From the NCBI GenBank assembly GCA_965208745.1, contig CBDBPN010000004.1, positions 3,782,001 to 3,846,000 of the forward strand: a stretch of 64,000 nucleotides of DNA. Reading direction: 5' to 3'. Both the position numbers and the translations under genes were made by a program. The stretch comes from VXNE01 sp965208745 (lineage in GTDB: Bacteria; Pseudomonadota; Gammaproteobacteria; Pseudomonadales; Azotimanducaceae). Each line of letters begins with the position of its first letter. Position 1 is the stretch's first letter. This document shows, piece after piece, positions 7,427 through 16,434 of this stretch. The notes under the pieces are model-generated. The model made no database searches and was not told the origin of the DNA. It worked only from the letters and a program-made list of their open reading frames with translations.

Positions 7427-9732
7427 TGGAGATTTCCGGCTACCGGATTCACCGGGAACTCGGGCGGCCCGGCGACCAGGCGGGCCCGGCGCCGCGAACG
7501 CCTGGCGCGCCGGACAAGGCGCGAGTCTACCTCGCGACCGAGCGGCAGTCGAACCGGCTGGTGGCGCTCAAGGTGATGGAGCTCGGCGAGCAGGCGGATC
7601 TGCTCGCCCGCGACCGCGCGTGGCGCCGCGCGCGCCGCGCCGCGCGGCTGGACCACCCCAACGCCGTCAAGGTGTATGACGTGGGCCTCGAGGGGTCCGC
7701 GCTCTACGTGGCGATGGAACACCTGCGGGGCGGAGACCTGTCCGCGCGGCTGCGCGGCGGCGTGTCCTTCGCGGACATCCTGCGCTTCACCGAGCAGCTT
7801 GCGAACGCGCTCGACCACGCGCACGTCAAAGGGTGCCTGCACGGTGACGTGACGCCGTCGAACGTCCTGTTCCGGGACTCCGGAACGGCGGTTCTCGTCG
7901 ACTTCGTCGGTTGTGCGCCGGCCGACCTCGACCCTGGAAGCACGCCGGGCCGGGTGCGCGTGGTGGGGACGCCCGGCTACATGAGCCCCGAACAGGCGGC
8001 GGGCCGCGGCCTCGATGCCCGCTCGGACCTGTACGGCCTCGGCGTCGTCTTCTTCCAGATGCTGACCGGCGACACGCCGTATCCGCCCGATCGCGAGGGC
8101 GCCGTGGTGGTCCGCCATCCCGCGGCCGCGGCGCCCCGGCTGCCGGAGCGCTTCGCGGCGCTCCAGGAACTTGTGGACGGTCTGCTCGCGCCGCTGACGG
8201 AGCGCCGCTTCCAGAGCGGCGCGGAGATCGTGCGGGCTCTCGACGCCGTGCGGTTCGAGGACGTGACTCCAGGGCCTGCCCTGGTCCGCGAACTGGTGTC
8301 CACGTCGGAGATCGAAGTGCTGGCCGCGTCGGTGCAGCCCCGGCGCGACAGCGGGCGGACGCGGCTCGAAGAGGGCGCGCGGGCGCGCGTCCGGGTGGCG
8401 CCGGTCGCGGTCGGGGCGGCGTTGGTCCTTGCCGTGCTCACCGGCGGCTACTTCGGGATGACGCAGCCGGACGCCGCGACGGCGCTGCTTGCCCGGACGG
8501 GCCTCGCGGAGCACCCGGAGGTGGAACAGGCCTGGAGCGCGGCCGAGGCCCTGCGCCGCGACCCGAACCAGAGCCTGGCGGCCATCGTCGCCGCGTACCG
8601 GCGGGTCCTCGACCGGGCGCCGGGACACGAGGGGGCCGGGCTCGCGCTGTCGACGGTGGCGGCCACCTGGAAGAGCGACATCGCGCAGGCGATCGAGTCG
8701 GAGGACTTCGCCATCGCCGAGGCGAAACTCTCCGAGTCGCTCAGCATCTTCCCGGAGGACTCCGAGCTCACGGTGCTGTTCGAGCGCGTGTCCGACCGGC
8801 GCCGCGCCGAGTCGATCCTGCGGGGCGCGCGCGTGCTCCTCGCGACGCAGAGCATGTCCCACGAGCCCTCGGCGGCCGCCGCCATACAGGCCCTGCAGGA
8901 AGTGCTGCGCCGCTATCCGGGCAACGAGGAGGCGCGCGACCGGCTGGACGAACTGGCGGGGCATTACACGGCCCTGGCGGAGGGCGCGGTGACGCAGGGC
9001 GATGTCACCGACGCGATCAACAAGCTGGGCCGCGCCTCGAGCGCGAACCCCGACTATCCGGAACTCGCCCGGGTGCGGGAACTCATCCGGCAGGCGGAGA
9101 CGCTCGCACAGGAGATCGGGGAGATGTTGCAGCGGGCCGGCGATCTCCGCGCCGCGGCGGCGCTGGTCGACCCCGCCGGCGCGAACGCCGCGGAGATCTA
9201 CTTCGGCGTGCTCGCCACGGACCCGGACAACGCCATCGCCCAGCAGGGGCTCGCCGAGGTGGCGGCGCAGGTGCTGACGCAATTCAGCGGACTGCTGGGC
9301 GAGCGGGATCTAGCGCGGGCCCAGCATCTCCTCGACCGTGCCGTCGCCGTGGGGCTCGGCGAGAGCACGGTCAACGAGATGCACCTGCGTCTCGATGCGG
9401 AGGAGCAGCGGCTGACGACGGTGGCGAGCCTGCTCGCCGAGGCGGAGGCGCTCTTCCGGGACGGCTACTTCACCGAACCCGCGGACGCCAACGTGGTCGC
9501 GAAGCTGCGCGAGGTGATCCGGCTGGACCCCGGCAATGCCCGGGCGTCGACGTTGCTGGCCCGGACCGCGGAGCGCCTGGCGACGGTGGCGCAGGAAGCC
9601 TTCGACGTCGGCCTGGCACCCGATGCGCGCTACTACCTGGACCTCGCCCTGACCGTCACGCCCGACGTGGACGCGTGGCGCGACCTGCGGGACGCGTGGA
9701 GCGCGGACCCGGAGCAGGTCGGCGGCGAGTAG
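7426..9732 (+). CDS. Membrane-anchored Ser/Thr protein kinase-like protein with TPR-like extracytoplasmic part
   Basis: 768 residues. The N-terminal domain (about 1-285) is a Hanks-type kinase: VALKVME (ATP lysine), CLHGDVTPSNVLF (catalytic loop with HGD for HRD), VLVDFVG in place of DFG, then GTPGYMSPEQAAGRGLDARSDLYGLGVVFFQMLTG. A clear glycine-rich loop is not visible; the stretch between GYRIHREL and the ATP lysine is expanded. One membrane segment follows (about 323-345, PVAVGAALVLAVLTGGYFGM), then about 420 residues of alpha-helical TPR-like repeats outside the membrane. Overlap with the upstream MORN gene suggests one sensing unit. Catalytic Lys and both Asp are present, so activity is possible but DFV and the missing loop leave doubt. 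A shredded partial copy lies at 12601-12740. Confidence 0.85.
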   Translation: MEISGYRIHRELGRPGDQAGPAPRTPGAPDKARVYLATERQSNRLVALKVMELGEQADLLARDRAWRRARRAARLDHPNAVKVYDVGLEGSALYVAMEHLRGGDLSARLRGGVSFADILRFTEQLANALDHAHVKGCLHGDVTPSNVLFRDSGTAVLVDFVGCAPADLDPGSTPGRVRVVGTPGYMSPEQAAGRGLDARSDLYGLGVVFFQMLTGDTPYPPDREGAVVVRHPAAAAPRLPERFAALQELVDGLLAPLTERRFQSGAEIVRALDAVRFEDVTPGPALVRELVSTSEIEVLAASVQPRRDSGRTRLEEGARARVRVAPVAVGAALVLAVLTGGYFGMTQPDAATALLARTGLAEHPEVEQAWSAAEALRRDPNQSLAAIVAAYRRVLDRAPGHEGAGLALSTVAATWKSDIAQAIESEDFAIAEAKLSESLSIFPEDSELTVLFERVSDRRRAESILRGARVLLATQSMSHEPSAAAAIQALQEVLRRYPGNEEARDRLDELAGHYTALAEGAVTQGDVTDAINKLGRASSANPDYPELARVRELIRQAETLAQEIGEMLQRAGDLRAAAALVDPAGANAAEIYFGVLATDPDNAIAQQGLAEVAAQVLTQFSGLLGERDLARAQHLLDRAVAVGLGESTVNEMHLRLDAEEQRLTTVASLLAEAEALFRDGYFTEPADANVVAKLREVIRLDPGNARASTLLARTAERLATVAQEAFDVGLAPDARYYLDLALTVTPDVDAWRDLRDAWSADPEQVGGE

Positions 9733-9790
9733 CGGCCCGGCGGGACAACTCTGATAGGCTTCGCGCTCCGGCGGAGGCGCGGCGGCAGAG

Positions 9791-10693
9791 ATGGGCGTAA
9801 CGATTCCTTTCAGGCGGGAGCTGGATTTCGAGTACGGCGTGTCCGCCGCGGTGTCGCCGAACATCCGCCGGGTCGTCGCCAACAACCCCAGTCCCTTCAC
9901 GCTCTACGGCACGGGCACCTACATCCTCGGCCACGGCAACGTGGCCGTGATCGACCCCGGCCCGGCCGACCCGGCGCACATCGAGGCGCTGCTCGCCGCC
10001 ACGCGTGGCGAGACGATCACGCATCTCCTGGTCACGCACACGCACGCGGACCATTCGCCGGGCTGCGCGCTGCTGCGCGAATCCTGTGACGCCCCCACCT
10101 ACGGCTACGGGCCCCACGGCGCCGGCAAGCTGGAGGAGGGCGTCGTCGTGGAGGAAGGCGGGGACATGGACTTCGATCCCGACGTGAAGGTGCGGGACGG
10201 ACAGGTGATCGAGGGGGACGGCTGGTCGGTCGAGTGCGTGTATACGCCAGGACACACCTCGAACCACATCTGCTACCAGTTGCGCGAAGAGCGGGCGCTC
10301 TTCTCCGGCGACCACGTGATGGGCTGGTCGACCAGCATCGTCTCGCCGCCCGACGGGGACATGCAGAACTACATGGCGAGCCTGGAACTGCTCCTCGAGC
10401 GCGACGACGCGCTCTACTGGCCGACCCACGGTCCCGCCATCACGGCCCCGAAACCGCACGTCGAGGCGTTCGTCGCACACCGCGTCGAGCGGGAGGAGCA
10501 GATCAAGGCGTGCCTTGCCGACGGCGTGCCGCGCATCCGCGAGATGGTGCCGACGATGTACGCGGAGCTGCCCGAGTTCATGTACCCGGCCGCGGCCCGC
10601 AGCGTGTTCGCGGCGATGGTCTACCTCGTCGAGCGCGGCGAGGTGATTTGCCGCGGGGAGATCGCCGTGGACGCGGAGTACGCGCCAGGCTAG
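9791..10693 (+). CDS. Metallo-beta-lactamase-fold hydrolase (LACTB2-like)
   Basis: 300 residues with the Zn motif THTHADHSPG (HxHxDH) near residue 81, a further ligand region at YTPGHTSNH, Asp in LFSGDHVMGW and a C-terminal YWPTHGP. The C-terminal helical extension of about 80 residues is typical of the LACTB2/glyoxalase-II-like branch, which includes endoribonucleases and thioesterases; the substrate cannot be read from sequence. ATG 9791 follows a purine-rich stretch. It converges on the ImmA/IrrE-type gene, whose stop overlaps this stop by 4 nt. Confidence 0.88.
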   Translation: MGVTIPFRRELDFEYGVSAAVSPNIRRVVANNPSPFTLYGTGTYILGHGNVAVIDPGPADPAHIEALLAATRGETITHLLVTHTHADHSPGCALLRESCDAPTYGYGPHGAGKLEEGVVVEEGGDMDFDPDVKVRDGQVIEGDGWSVECVYTPGHTSNHICYQLREERALFSGDHVMGWSTSIVSPPDGDMQNYMASLELLLERDDALYWPTHGPAITAPKPHVEAFVAHRVEREEQIKACLADGVPRIREMVPTMYAELPEFMYPAAARSVFAAMVYLVERGEVICRGEIAVDAEYAPG

Positions 10694-12243
10694 TGCGCGG
10701 TTTCTCTCTCGATCCTTATCCGCGCGGCCTGAAAGTCGTCAACGAATGCCAAGTTCTGGAGGTGCCAGAGCGTCGCCTCGAAGCCGGTGCGTAACGTGCT
10801 CGCCAGAGCTGCGACCGCGGCAGCCGTGGTCACAGGCGTCCCCATTTCAGAAACGGCACGTTTCACCAGCGATGTTGGCATGAGGAACATTGCAGCGAAT
10901 GCGTTGGCTCGCTGTTCTACCGCAAGAGGCGCCCAAGGCCCGCTGGCGATGGCCAGCCGCCGACCTGCGTTTCGGTCGAAGAGTAGGTGGCAGAGTTCGT
11001 GGGCCAAGGTGAAGCGACGCCCTTGCGGGCTTTGATTAAACAGGCAGTTTGCGTTCCATGCCATTCCCGGCCAATGGCGGGGACCTGCGACAGCGACTCC
11101 CCGTACGGAATCGTCCCGGAAGCTGGCTTCCAGCACCTGCACGCCTAACTCTGTCAGTATCTCGTCAACCTCTACCGAGTCGGTGTGCCCGTTGGATGAG
11201 CGGATTTCATCGTGGAACTCTTCGGCTAGGTCATAGCCTTGCATCCACGGCTTCGTGTCTGGGCTCACCGTCACCTCTTGACACAGATCTGCCAATGGAT
11301 CCGGTCTTGCCTCGGGTTTGGATAGACGCACCATGATGTCTGCGAGCGCCAGTACATCGGGTTTGGCGATGTTGGGGGCCGTTGAACCGAACATCAGCGC
11401 TGCGTGGCAGGAGCCCTCGACAACAAGCCGAGAGCTTCCATGTGATGCGAGCAAGGCACTCTGTTGGGGTTTGGGAAGGTCTGCGAGCTGGCTCTTCAGC
11501 CGTCGCCACCCACGGCGTACCGAGGCGTGATCGACGCCTAGTCCCGCAAGCCACATCATTCGGTTCTCGGTCCGCGAGTTCGATAGCCTCCGCAAGTCAC
11601 GTTCGACCTGCCTCACTCTTGACGACAGGGGCGACCTGCTCTTCAGATAGCCTGCTGCGCTCGTGAGCACAGCGTAGAGGGGTTCGGCCACCCTGTTCGG
11701 AGGCAGGGTCACGGCGGCTGGCGAACCTGCCTCGAAGGCCACATGATCGGGCGTCCCTTGAAGAGCAGTCCTACCCCACGAGATTTCGACAGAGTCGCGC
11801 AGACGGCGAAACACGATGTCCGGAAAGATCCCGCCCTCACGTGTGGACACGATCGCGTGACGCGACCACCAGCCTTGCCAATGGGCCTCCCATGCCGACT
11901 CCGTTTCCTCGTCGACCGAAGGCGGAGCGAAACGACTGTCTCTCAGTGCGGCCCAAGCTTCCCCGGCGTTGTTGCGGCAAGGCAGACGCTCCTCGTGGAA
12001 GATCGGGTCCCAACAGCGCGCGAACCACTCCAGCATGGGTAGCAGATACCAATGCACCGACTCGATGCGCTCGCCCTGTTCTTGATGGGCGGAGAGGTTC
12101 AAGCCACCCGCCCAGAGCTGAAACGAGCCCCAGGAACTCGCGACATCCTCGGGTGCTCCCTCGCCCTCATGTGGATCGTCGGAGAAGCTGATCTTCGCCG
12201 CGAAGACAGCTGTGTCGCCAGCCAGTCGCTCCCAACGGCTCAT
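10690..12243 (-). CDS. ImmA/IrrE-family zinc metallopeptidase with large N-terminal domain
   Basis: 517 residues from ATG 12243, preceded by GAGG about 7 nt upstream. The C-terminal third holds the zincin motif FTLAHELCHLLFD (HExxH) and the downstream Glu in VEQRANAFAAMFLMP, the IrrE/ImmA pattern. The N-terminal 300 residues are Trp-rich and I do not recognise them. ImmA cleaves a phage-type repressor and IrrE cleaves DdrO; here no XRE repressor gene is adjacent. The neighbour 7 nt upstream encodes a small basic protein that could be its partner. GC is visibly lower than in flanking genes, fitting acquisition. Defence or stress switching is plausible but unproven. Confidence 0.82.
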   Translation of the reverse strand: MSRWERLAGDTAVFAAKISFSDDPHEGEGAPEDVASSWGSFQLWAGGLNLSAHQEQGERIESVHWYLLPMLEWFARCWDPIFHEERLPCRNNAGEAWAALRDSRFAPPSVDEETESAWEAHWQGWWSRHAIVSTREGGIFPDIVFRRLRDSVEISWGRTALQGTPDHVAFEAGSPAAVTLPPNRVAEPLYAVLTSAAGYLKSRSPLSSRVRQVERDLRRLSNSRTENRMMWLAGLGVDHASVRRGWRRLKSQLADLPKPQQSALLASHGSSRLVVEGSCHAALMFGSTAPNIAKPDVLALADIMVRLSKPEARPDPLADLCQEVTVSPDTKPWMQGYDLAEEFHDEIRSSNGHTDSVEVDEILTELGVQVLEASFRDDSVRGVAVAGPRHWPGMAWNANCLFNQSPQGRRFTLAHELCHLLFDRNAGRRLAIASGPWAPLAVEQRANAFAAMFLMPTSLVKRAVSEMGTPVTTAAAVAALASTLRTGFEATLWHLQNLAFVDDFQAARIRIERETAH

Positions 12244-12250
12244 TGGTGCC

Positions 12251-12544
12251 TCAATCCCGGTTCCGCCGAATGTCGCGTCGTCTGACGAGCCCGCCCCGGC
12301 ACCACGCCAATCGAAGCGAGTGGGGTACCTCCTTCCAACCGACTGGATAGCCGTGCCACACGTCGTCTGGCGTCCCCTGCGCACAATAGGCCTTGCCCTC
12401 GTGCGTCGCGAAGCGCTTGCCGCCAACCAAGCTGCTGTCGGTCAAGAGCTGAGCTGCCAGGGGCCGAACTTCCTTCGGGCACAACGATCCTCTGGCGCCC
12501 CTTTGCCAAGGCTCGGAATGCTTGGGATTGCTGCGGTACTCCAT
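12251..12544 (-). CDS. Small conserved-looking protein upstream of the ImmA/IrrE-type gene
   Basis: 97 residues from ATG 12544 (an in-frame GTG at 12562 is an alternative), basic at the C-terminus (LVRRRDIRRNRD). It contains KHSEPWQRG, RGSLCP, KRFATHEGKAYCAQ and WHGYPVGWKEVP, too structured to be a chance frame. From memory, similar small proteins with a WHGYPVGW core sit next to large ImmA/IrrE-type proteins in other genomes, but I cannot verify this. It ends 7 nt before the metallopeptidase gene, so they form a two-gene operon. Function unknown; a substrate, antitoxin or nucleic-acid-binding partner of the peptidase is possible. Confidence 0.68.
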   Translation of the reverse strand: MEYRSNPKHSEPWQRGARGSLCPKEVRPLAAQLLTDSSLVGGKRFATHEGKAYCAQGTPDDVWHGYPVGWKEVPHSLRLAWCRGGLVRRRDIRRNRD

Positions 12545-12600
12545 CTTCCGAGTATGCCACACGCCGGTTGGGCCTCTTGGCCTCGTCTACGGGAAATCCG

Positions 12601-12740
12601 CCGCCTCGATTCGGAGGAGCAGCGGCTGGCGGCGGTGGCAGGGGAGCCTTTGGTGTCGACGTCGCTCCCGACGCGCGGTACTACCTGGACCTTGCCCTGA
12701 CCGTCGGCCGGACGTCTGCGTGTGGCAAGGACAGGTGATC
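12601..12740 (+). pseudogene. Shredded copy of the 3' part of the Ser/Thr kinase gene
   Basis: 12601-12640 matches the kinase gene at about 9386-9425 (CGGAGGAGCAGCGGCTG identical). 12641-12732 then matches about 9595-9685 (TACTACCTGGACCT/CGCCCTGACCGTC), with the intervening 170 bp deleted. The next bases (GGACAGGTGATCGAG, 12729-12743) equal 15 bp of the hydrolase gene at about 10195-10209, so the fragment may once have continued into that gene. It sits between the small-protein gene and the HpaB-like gene. No product is expected. Confidence 0.72.
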
Positions 12741-12784
12741 GAGCGCTCCCGGCCTGAGAGGGCGCGGGCCCACGCGTGGGGCGG

Positions 12785-14167
12785 TCAGGTGGGTGCGTCC
12801 AGCCCTGCCAGCTCCAAAGCCTGCCGCTTTGCCTTTTCGAGGTCATAACGACCTCGAGTCACGATCCGCTGTGCGGTCAAGCCACCGCCGCCCTGCAAAG
12901 TGGCCACCTGCTTCTGGCCGGCGTGCCCACTTGCGACCACATCCCGCAAGGCGTGAAAGAGGCTGGTGCGATATTTGCCGTCGACGGACTGCATGGTGGA
13001 CATGTACTTCCGGATCTCGTGACCGACCTCGGGGTTCTCCAGGTCCAGGCTGGACGGCACGGTCACGAGCGAGCCTCCGGCGATGTCCTGGATATAAGAG
13101 ACCATCAGAGCGCGGAATGCGGCTCCCTGGTACTTGCCCGCGTTGGCATAGAGCTCGTCAGGGACGACGACCCCCTCGGCAGACACTGTGCTCTTGGCAA
13201 GCGCGGCGTCAAGACATGCTCGAACAATCGTCGCATGCATGATCATCTCGGTGATTCGATCGCGGATGTTTGGCGCTCTCTGCAGGCCATTGGCTTCGGC
13301 AATCAACTGCGCGAAGCCGACCAGCGCGTCGGCTTCATCCGCCATGTTCTTGAGTCCGTTCATCCGGACCCACAAACCCAGCGCGTGCGCGAAAGTCGCC
13401 GCCGCCTGATACTCGCCGTTCAAGAAGACGCGGTCACCAGGCACAAACACGTTATCGAAAATGACAAACCCCATCGCGGTATGGGCGTTGGCCGATATGG
13501 GAGCATCGAGGAAGTTCGCGTCACCCTGTGGTTCGGAGGTCACGTTGACGATCTTGACGCCTTCTGCATCGACCGGAACCGTACAGGCGATCGAGTAGGC
13601 TTCCTCGCCCTCTTTCATTCTCTTCGTTGGAATGACGAGCAGTTCATGCGAAAGCGCCGCCCCGGAGATATGGAGCTTGGCGCCGCGAATGACCACTCCG
13701 TCGGGTCTCTGTTCAACAACGCGAAGGTAGGCATCGGGGTCTTCCTGGGCGGAAGCCGACTTCGAACGATCGCCCTTGGCGTCGGTGATGCACTCCGCTA
13801 TCCGCAAATCCTCACGCTGAACATAGGCGACATATTCGCGCATCGCCGCGCTTGCTTCCGGTCGAATCGCTTCAATTCGGTCTGCTGACGTGAGTAACGT
13901 CATGAGCGACCCGTACGTATTGCTGGTCAGGACATCTACCTTGTGTTCGGCGTGCGCTGTCATCTCTTCAACGCTTCGCGGGGCCCTGAAGTACTCGCTG
14001 ATCGCCCCTTCTTCGGAGTTGAAGTACTTGTCGTAGGTGCGCGCCACATTGCGGATGGAGCGTTGAAAGATCTCATGCTCGAGAACATCGACCTCCTTGC
14101 CTTGAAAGAACACGCGGCGCCCGTCGGCGAGAGATTGTCGGTATTGATCACCCGTCAGCACGATCAT
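12785..14167 (-). CDS. 4-hydroxyphenylacetate 3-hydroxylase (HpaB)-family flavoprotein
   Basis: 460 residues with the acyl-CoA-dehydrogenase-like fold of the HpaB family (LTGDQYRQSLADGRRVFFQG, ITDAKGDR, VIRGAKLHISGA, VIFDNVFVPGDRVFL, GGSLVTVPSS). Several motifs are closest to the 4-hydroxybutyryl-CoA dehydratase branch, but the Cys pair and the His/Cys that hold its 4Fe-4S cluster are not at the expected places. A dehydratase role is therefore unlikely; a FADH2-dependent aromatic hydroxylase is the better guess, with the reductase encoded elsewhere. It stands alone, ends beside the kinase-gene remnant, and has lower GC than its neighbours. Substrate unknown. Confidence 0.78.
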   Translation of the reverse strand: MIVLTGDQYRQSLADGRRVFFQGKEVDVLEHEIFQRSIRNVARTYDKYFNSEEGAISEYFRAPRSVEEMTAHAEHKVDVLTSNTYGSLMTLLTSADRIEAIRPEASAAMREYVAYVQREDLRIAECITDAKGDRSKSASAQEDPDAYLRVVEQRPDGVVIRGAKLHISGAALSHELLVIPTKRMKEGEEAYSIACTVPVDAEGVKIVNVTSEPQGDANFLDAPISANAHTAMGFVIFDNVFVPGDRVFLNGEYQAAATFAHALGLWVRMNGLKNMADEADALVGFAQLIAEANGLQRAPNIRDRITEMIMHATIVRACLDAALAKSTVSAEGVVVPDELYANAGKYQGAAFRALMVSYIQDIAGGSLVTVPSSLDLENPEVGHEIRKYMSTMQSVDGKYRTSLFHALRDVVASGHAGQKQVATLQGGGGLTAQRIVTRGRYDLEKAKRQALELAGLDAPT

Positions 14168-14238
14168 GTCTCCTCGTCACTTACCCGATCTCCCCCTGCG
14201 GCGCAGGACATTGTCCCGCCGGGCAGGCAGCGATGACG

Positions 14239-16434
14239 CTACGCCGGTGGCGCCAGCCGGTGCCGTTCGTCGGCGCGGATGGGCGCGGGGGTCTCCGTTG
14301 CGAGTGGCAGTTCCACCATGATGGCCACCCCGGTCCCGTCGACCAGGTTGAGCGCCCGCACCGTGCCGCCATGGTATTCGGCGATCGCGCGCACCACGTA
14401 GAGCCCAAGCCCGAAGTGCATGCGGCTGTGCGGCCCGCGGTGGCTGACCATGGACTCGAACAGCGAAGCCTCGCCCGTGTCCGGCAGGGTCGGCCCCCGG
14501 TTGGCGACGGTGATGCGCAGGAAGTCCCGTTCCGTGTCGAGTTGCACCTTGATGGGGCTGTTCGCGTGGTGGAAGTCGATCGCGTTGTCCACGATCTTGT
14601 CCAGCATCTGCTCGATCCGGTAGTCGGCGACGCGGGCGTACACCGGGTGCGCGACGCCGCGGAAGAGGATGGGGTGCCCCTGCTGTGACAGCCTGAGGTT
14701 GGCCACGTAGTCGCCTAGGAGCCGGCCGATGTCGACGACCTCGAAATCGTCCGCGACGAGCGATTCCTCGAGGTTCGCCGCGTCGGCCAGGTTCTGCACG
14801 ATCGAGCCGATGCGCAGGACGCCGCGTCGCGCGCTCTTGAGGTACTTCTCGTCGCCCTCCGCGACGCGGTCGGCGAGGCTCTCGAGGGACGTGCTGAGCA
14901 CGTTGAGGGGGTTGTTGATCTCGTGCCGGAGGGTGCGCGGCATCTTCTCCAGGAACGTGTTGTGCTGGTGCAGCCGCGTCAGCATGGTCGAGATACTGCG
15001 CGACAGGTCGCCGATCTCGTCGCCGGCGCTGCGCTCGGACTCGAGCGACTGCTTGCGCAGGCGTCCGTAGCGGTCGATCGCCCGGGCCGCCTCGCGGCGC
15101 AGGGTGCGGATGCGCCACGCGAGCCTCCCCGAGAACGCGGCCATCGCCAGGAACACGGCGAGCAGACACGACACGGCGACCACCATCACTTCCTCCAGGG
15201 CCTCCCGCTGGAAGGTGAGGATGTGGTCGATGTCCTGCTCGACGACGACCGCGCCGAGCACGGTGGTGTCCTTCGAGACGATGGGATGCGCCGCCACGAT
15301 GATCTCCACGTCGTCCCCCACCAGCCGGCGACCGGTGATCGGCTCGCCGGCGAGCGCGGCGGCGATGGCCTCTTCGGCGAGCGCCTCGGACCGGGCCGGG
15401 TCCGCGGACGGGTCCTCCGACGTCCCCGCGATGCCCTCGACCCAGAGACGGATGTCCTGGAACCACTCGCGTACGCGGAGCGTCCAGTCGACCTGCGTGT
15501 CCGGTGCGGCCTCCGCCCGGTAGCTGCCGGTATCGGCCCGCACGCGGTGCTGCGCGTCGATGACCCGGATGCGCGCGCCCGAGTAGCCGAGCCCCTCGAT
15601 GAGTTGCAGTACCTCGGGCGAGCGGTAGACGACGAGGTTGAAACCCTCCTTGCCCGCGGTCGGCAGCGTCTGCGTGATGGCGCGGATCTCCCGGCTCTCC
15701 GGATTATCGACGTCGACGAAGGAGAGGCCGAGATAGCGCCGCGATCCGAGCAGGGCGAGCGGCATGCGGAACTCGAGCTGGTAGCCGCCTTCCGCCGTAC
15801 CCTCGGACGCCGTGACGTAGCCCTTGATCTGTGTCTCCGGGGCGCCGGTCTCGGCGAAACGCCAGTCGGGCTGCATCCAGTAGGTGGTGGTGACGCCGGG
15901 TTCCTGCAGCGTGATGGCCGCGCGGCCTTCCTCGCCGTTCGGCCGGATGAAGCTCAGGCGTACGTGGTCGGCGTTGTCGAGGCTGAGGTACCGCGGATCG
16001 CGAAACACGGCGCGGTCGTCCCGGATGCGCATGTGCACGTAGAGGTCGCCGGCCCGCTCGCCGAGGACGAGGTCGAAGCCGCCGTCGACCAGGGCGCCTT
16101 CGTCGCCCCCGAAGCGCTGCACGCGCGTCTCCACCTCGCCCCATTCGGCGAGCGTGCCGTCGAGCCGCACCGGGCTCTCGATCGGGTGTGCGCGCAGCGA
16201 CTCGTAGTCTTTCGGATTGACGGGCAGGTCGCGGAACAGGTCCTCGCGGCCGTTGAACAGGGTGGAGATGCCCTCGGCGGTCAGGAGCTGCGCGTGGGAC
16301 TGGCCCTGGACCAGCAGCCGCTCCATCTCCGCGAGCTGCAGGTAGGAGAAGTACGGCAGGACGAGCAGGGCCACCCCCAGCAGCGTCAGCTTGGTGCCGA
16401 GCCGCGGGCCGCGGATTTTCGAGCCGATCCTCAC
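14239..16434 (-). CDS. pdsS: Histidine kinase of the proteobacterial dedicated sortase system
   Basis: 731 residues from GTG 16434, which overlaps the response-regulator stop (GTGA). A first membrane segment lies near residues 15-35 (TLLGVALLVLPYFSYLQL). A long periplasmic sensor of about 400 residues follows, with a carbohydrate-binding-like stretch (VRLDGTLAEWGEVE), then a second membrane segment (VSCLLAVFLAMAAFSG) and a HAMP region. The HisKA box is LRHEINNPLNVLS, the N box DKIVDNAID and the G box HFGLGLYVVRAIAEYHGG. The sensor and kinase look like the marine sortase-associated kinase family I know as PdsS. Neither the cognate sortase nor its target protein is in this window. Confidence 0.85.
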   Translation of the reverse strand: MRIGSKIRGPRLGTKLTLLGVALLVLPYFSYLQLAEMERLLVQGQSHAQLLTAEGISTLFNGREDLFRDLPVNPKDYESLRAHPIESPVRLDGTLAEWGEVETRVQRFGGDEGALVDGGFDLVLGERAGDLYVHMRIRDDRAVFRDPRYLSLDNADHVRLSFIRPNGEEGRAAITLQEPGVTTTYWMQPDWRFAETGAPETQIKGYVTASEGTAEGGYQLEFRMPLALLGSRRYLGLSFVDVDNPESREIRAITQTLPTAGKEGFNLVVYRSPEVLQLIEGLGYSGARIRVIDAQHRVRADTGSYRAEAAPDTQVDWTLRVREWFQDIRLWVEGIAGTSEDPSADPARSEALAEEAIAAALAGEPITGRRLVGDDVEIIVAAHPIVSKDTTVLGAVVVEQDIDHILTFQREALEEVMVVAVSCLLAVFLAMAAFSGRLAWRIRTLRREAARAIDRYGRLRKQSLESERSAGDEIGDLSRSISTMLTRLHQHNTFLEKMPRTLRHEINNPLNVLSTSLESLADRVAEGDEKYLKSARRGVLRIGSIVQNLADAANLEESLVADDFEVVDIGRLLGDYVANLRLSQQGHPILFRGVAHPVYARVADYRIEQMLDKIVDNAIDFHHANSPIKVQLDTERDFLRITVANRGPTLPDTGEASLFESMVSHRGPHSRMHFGLGLYVVRAIAEYHGGTVRALNLVDGTGVAIMVELPLATETPAPIRADERHRLAPPA

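Noticed and set aside
7144..9282. 700-codon minus-strand frame opposite the kinase gene
   Set aside because: Shadow frame; the plus strand carries clear kinase motifs.
12785..14167. 4-hydroxybutyryl-CoA dehydratase
   Set aside because: Motif similarity is real, but the Cys and His ligands of the 4Fe-4S cluster are missing.
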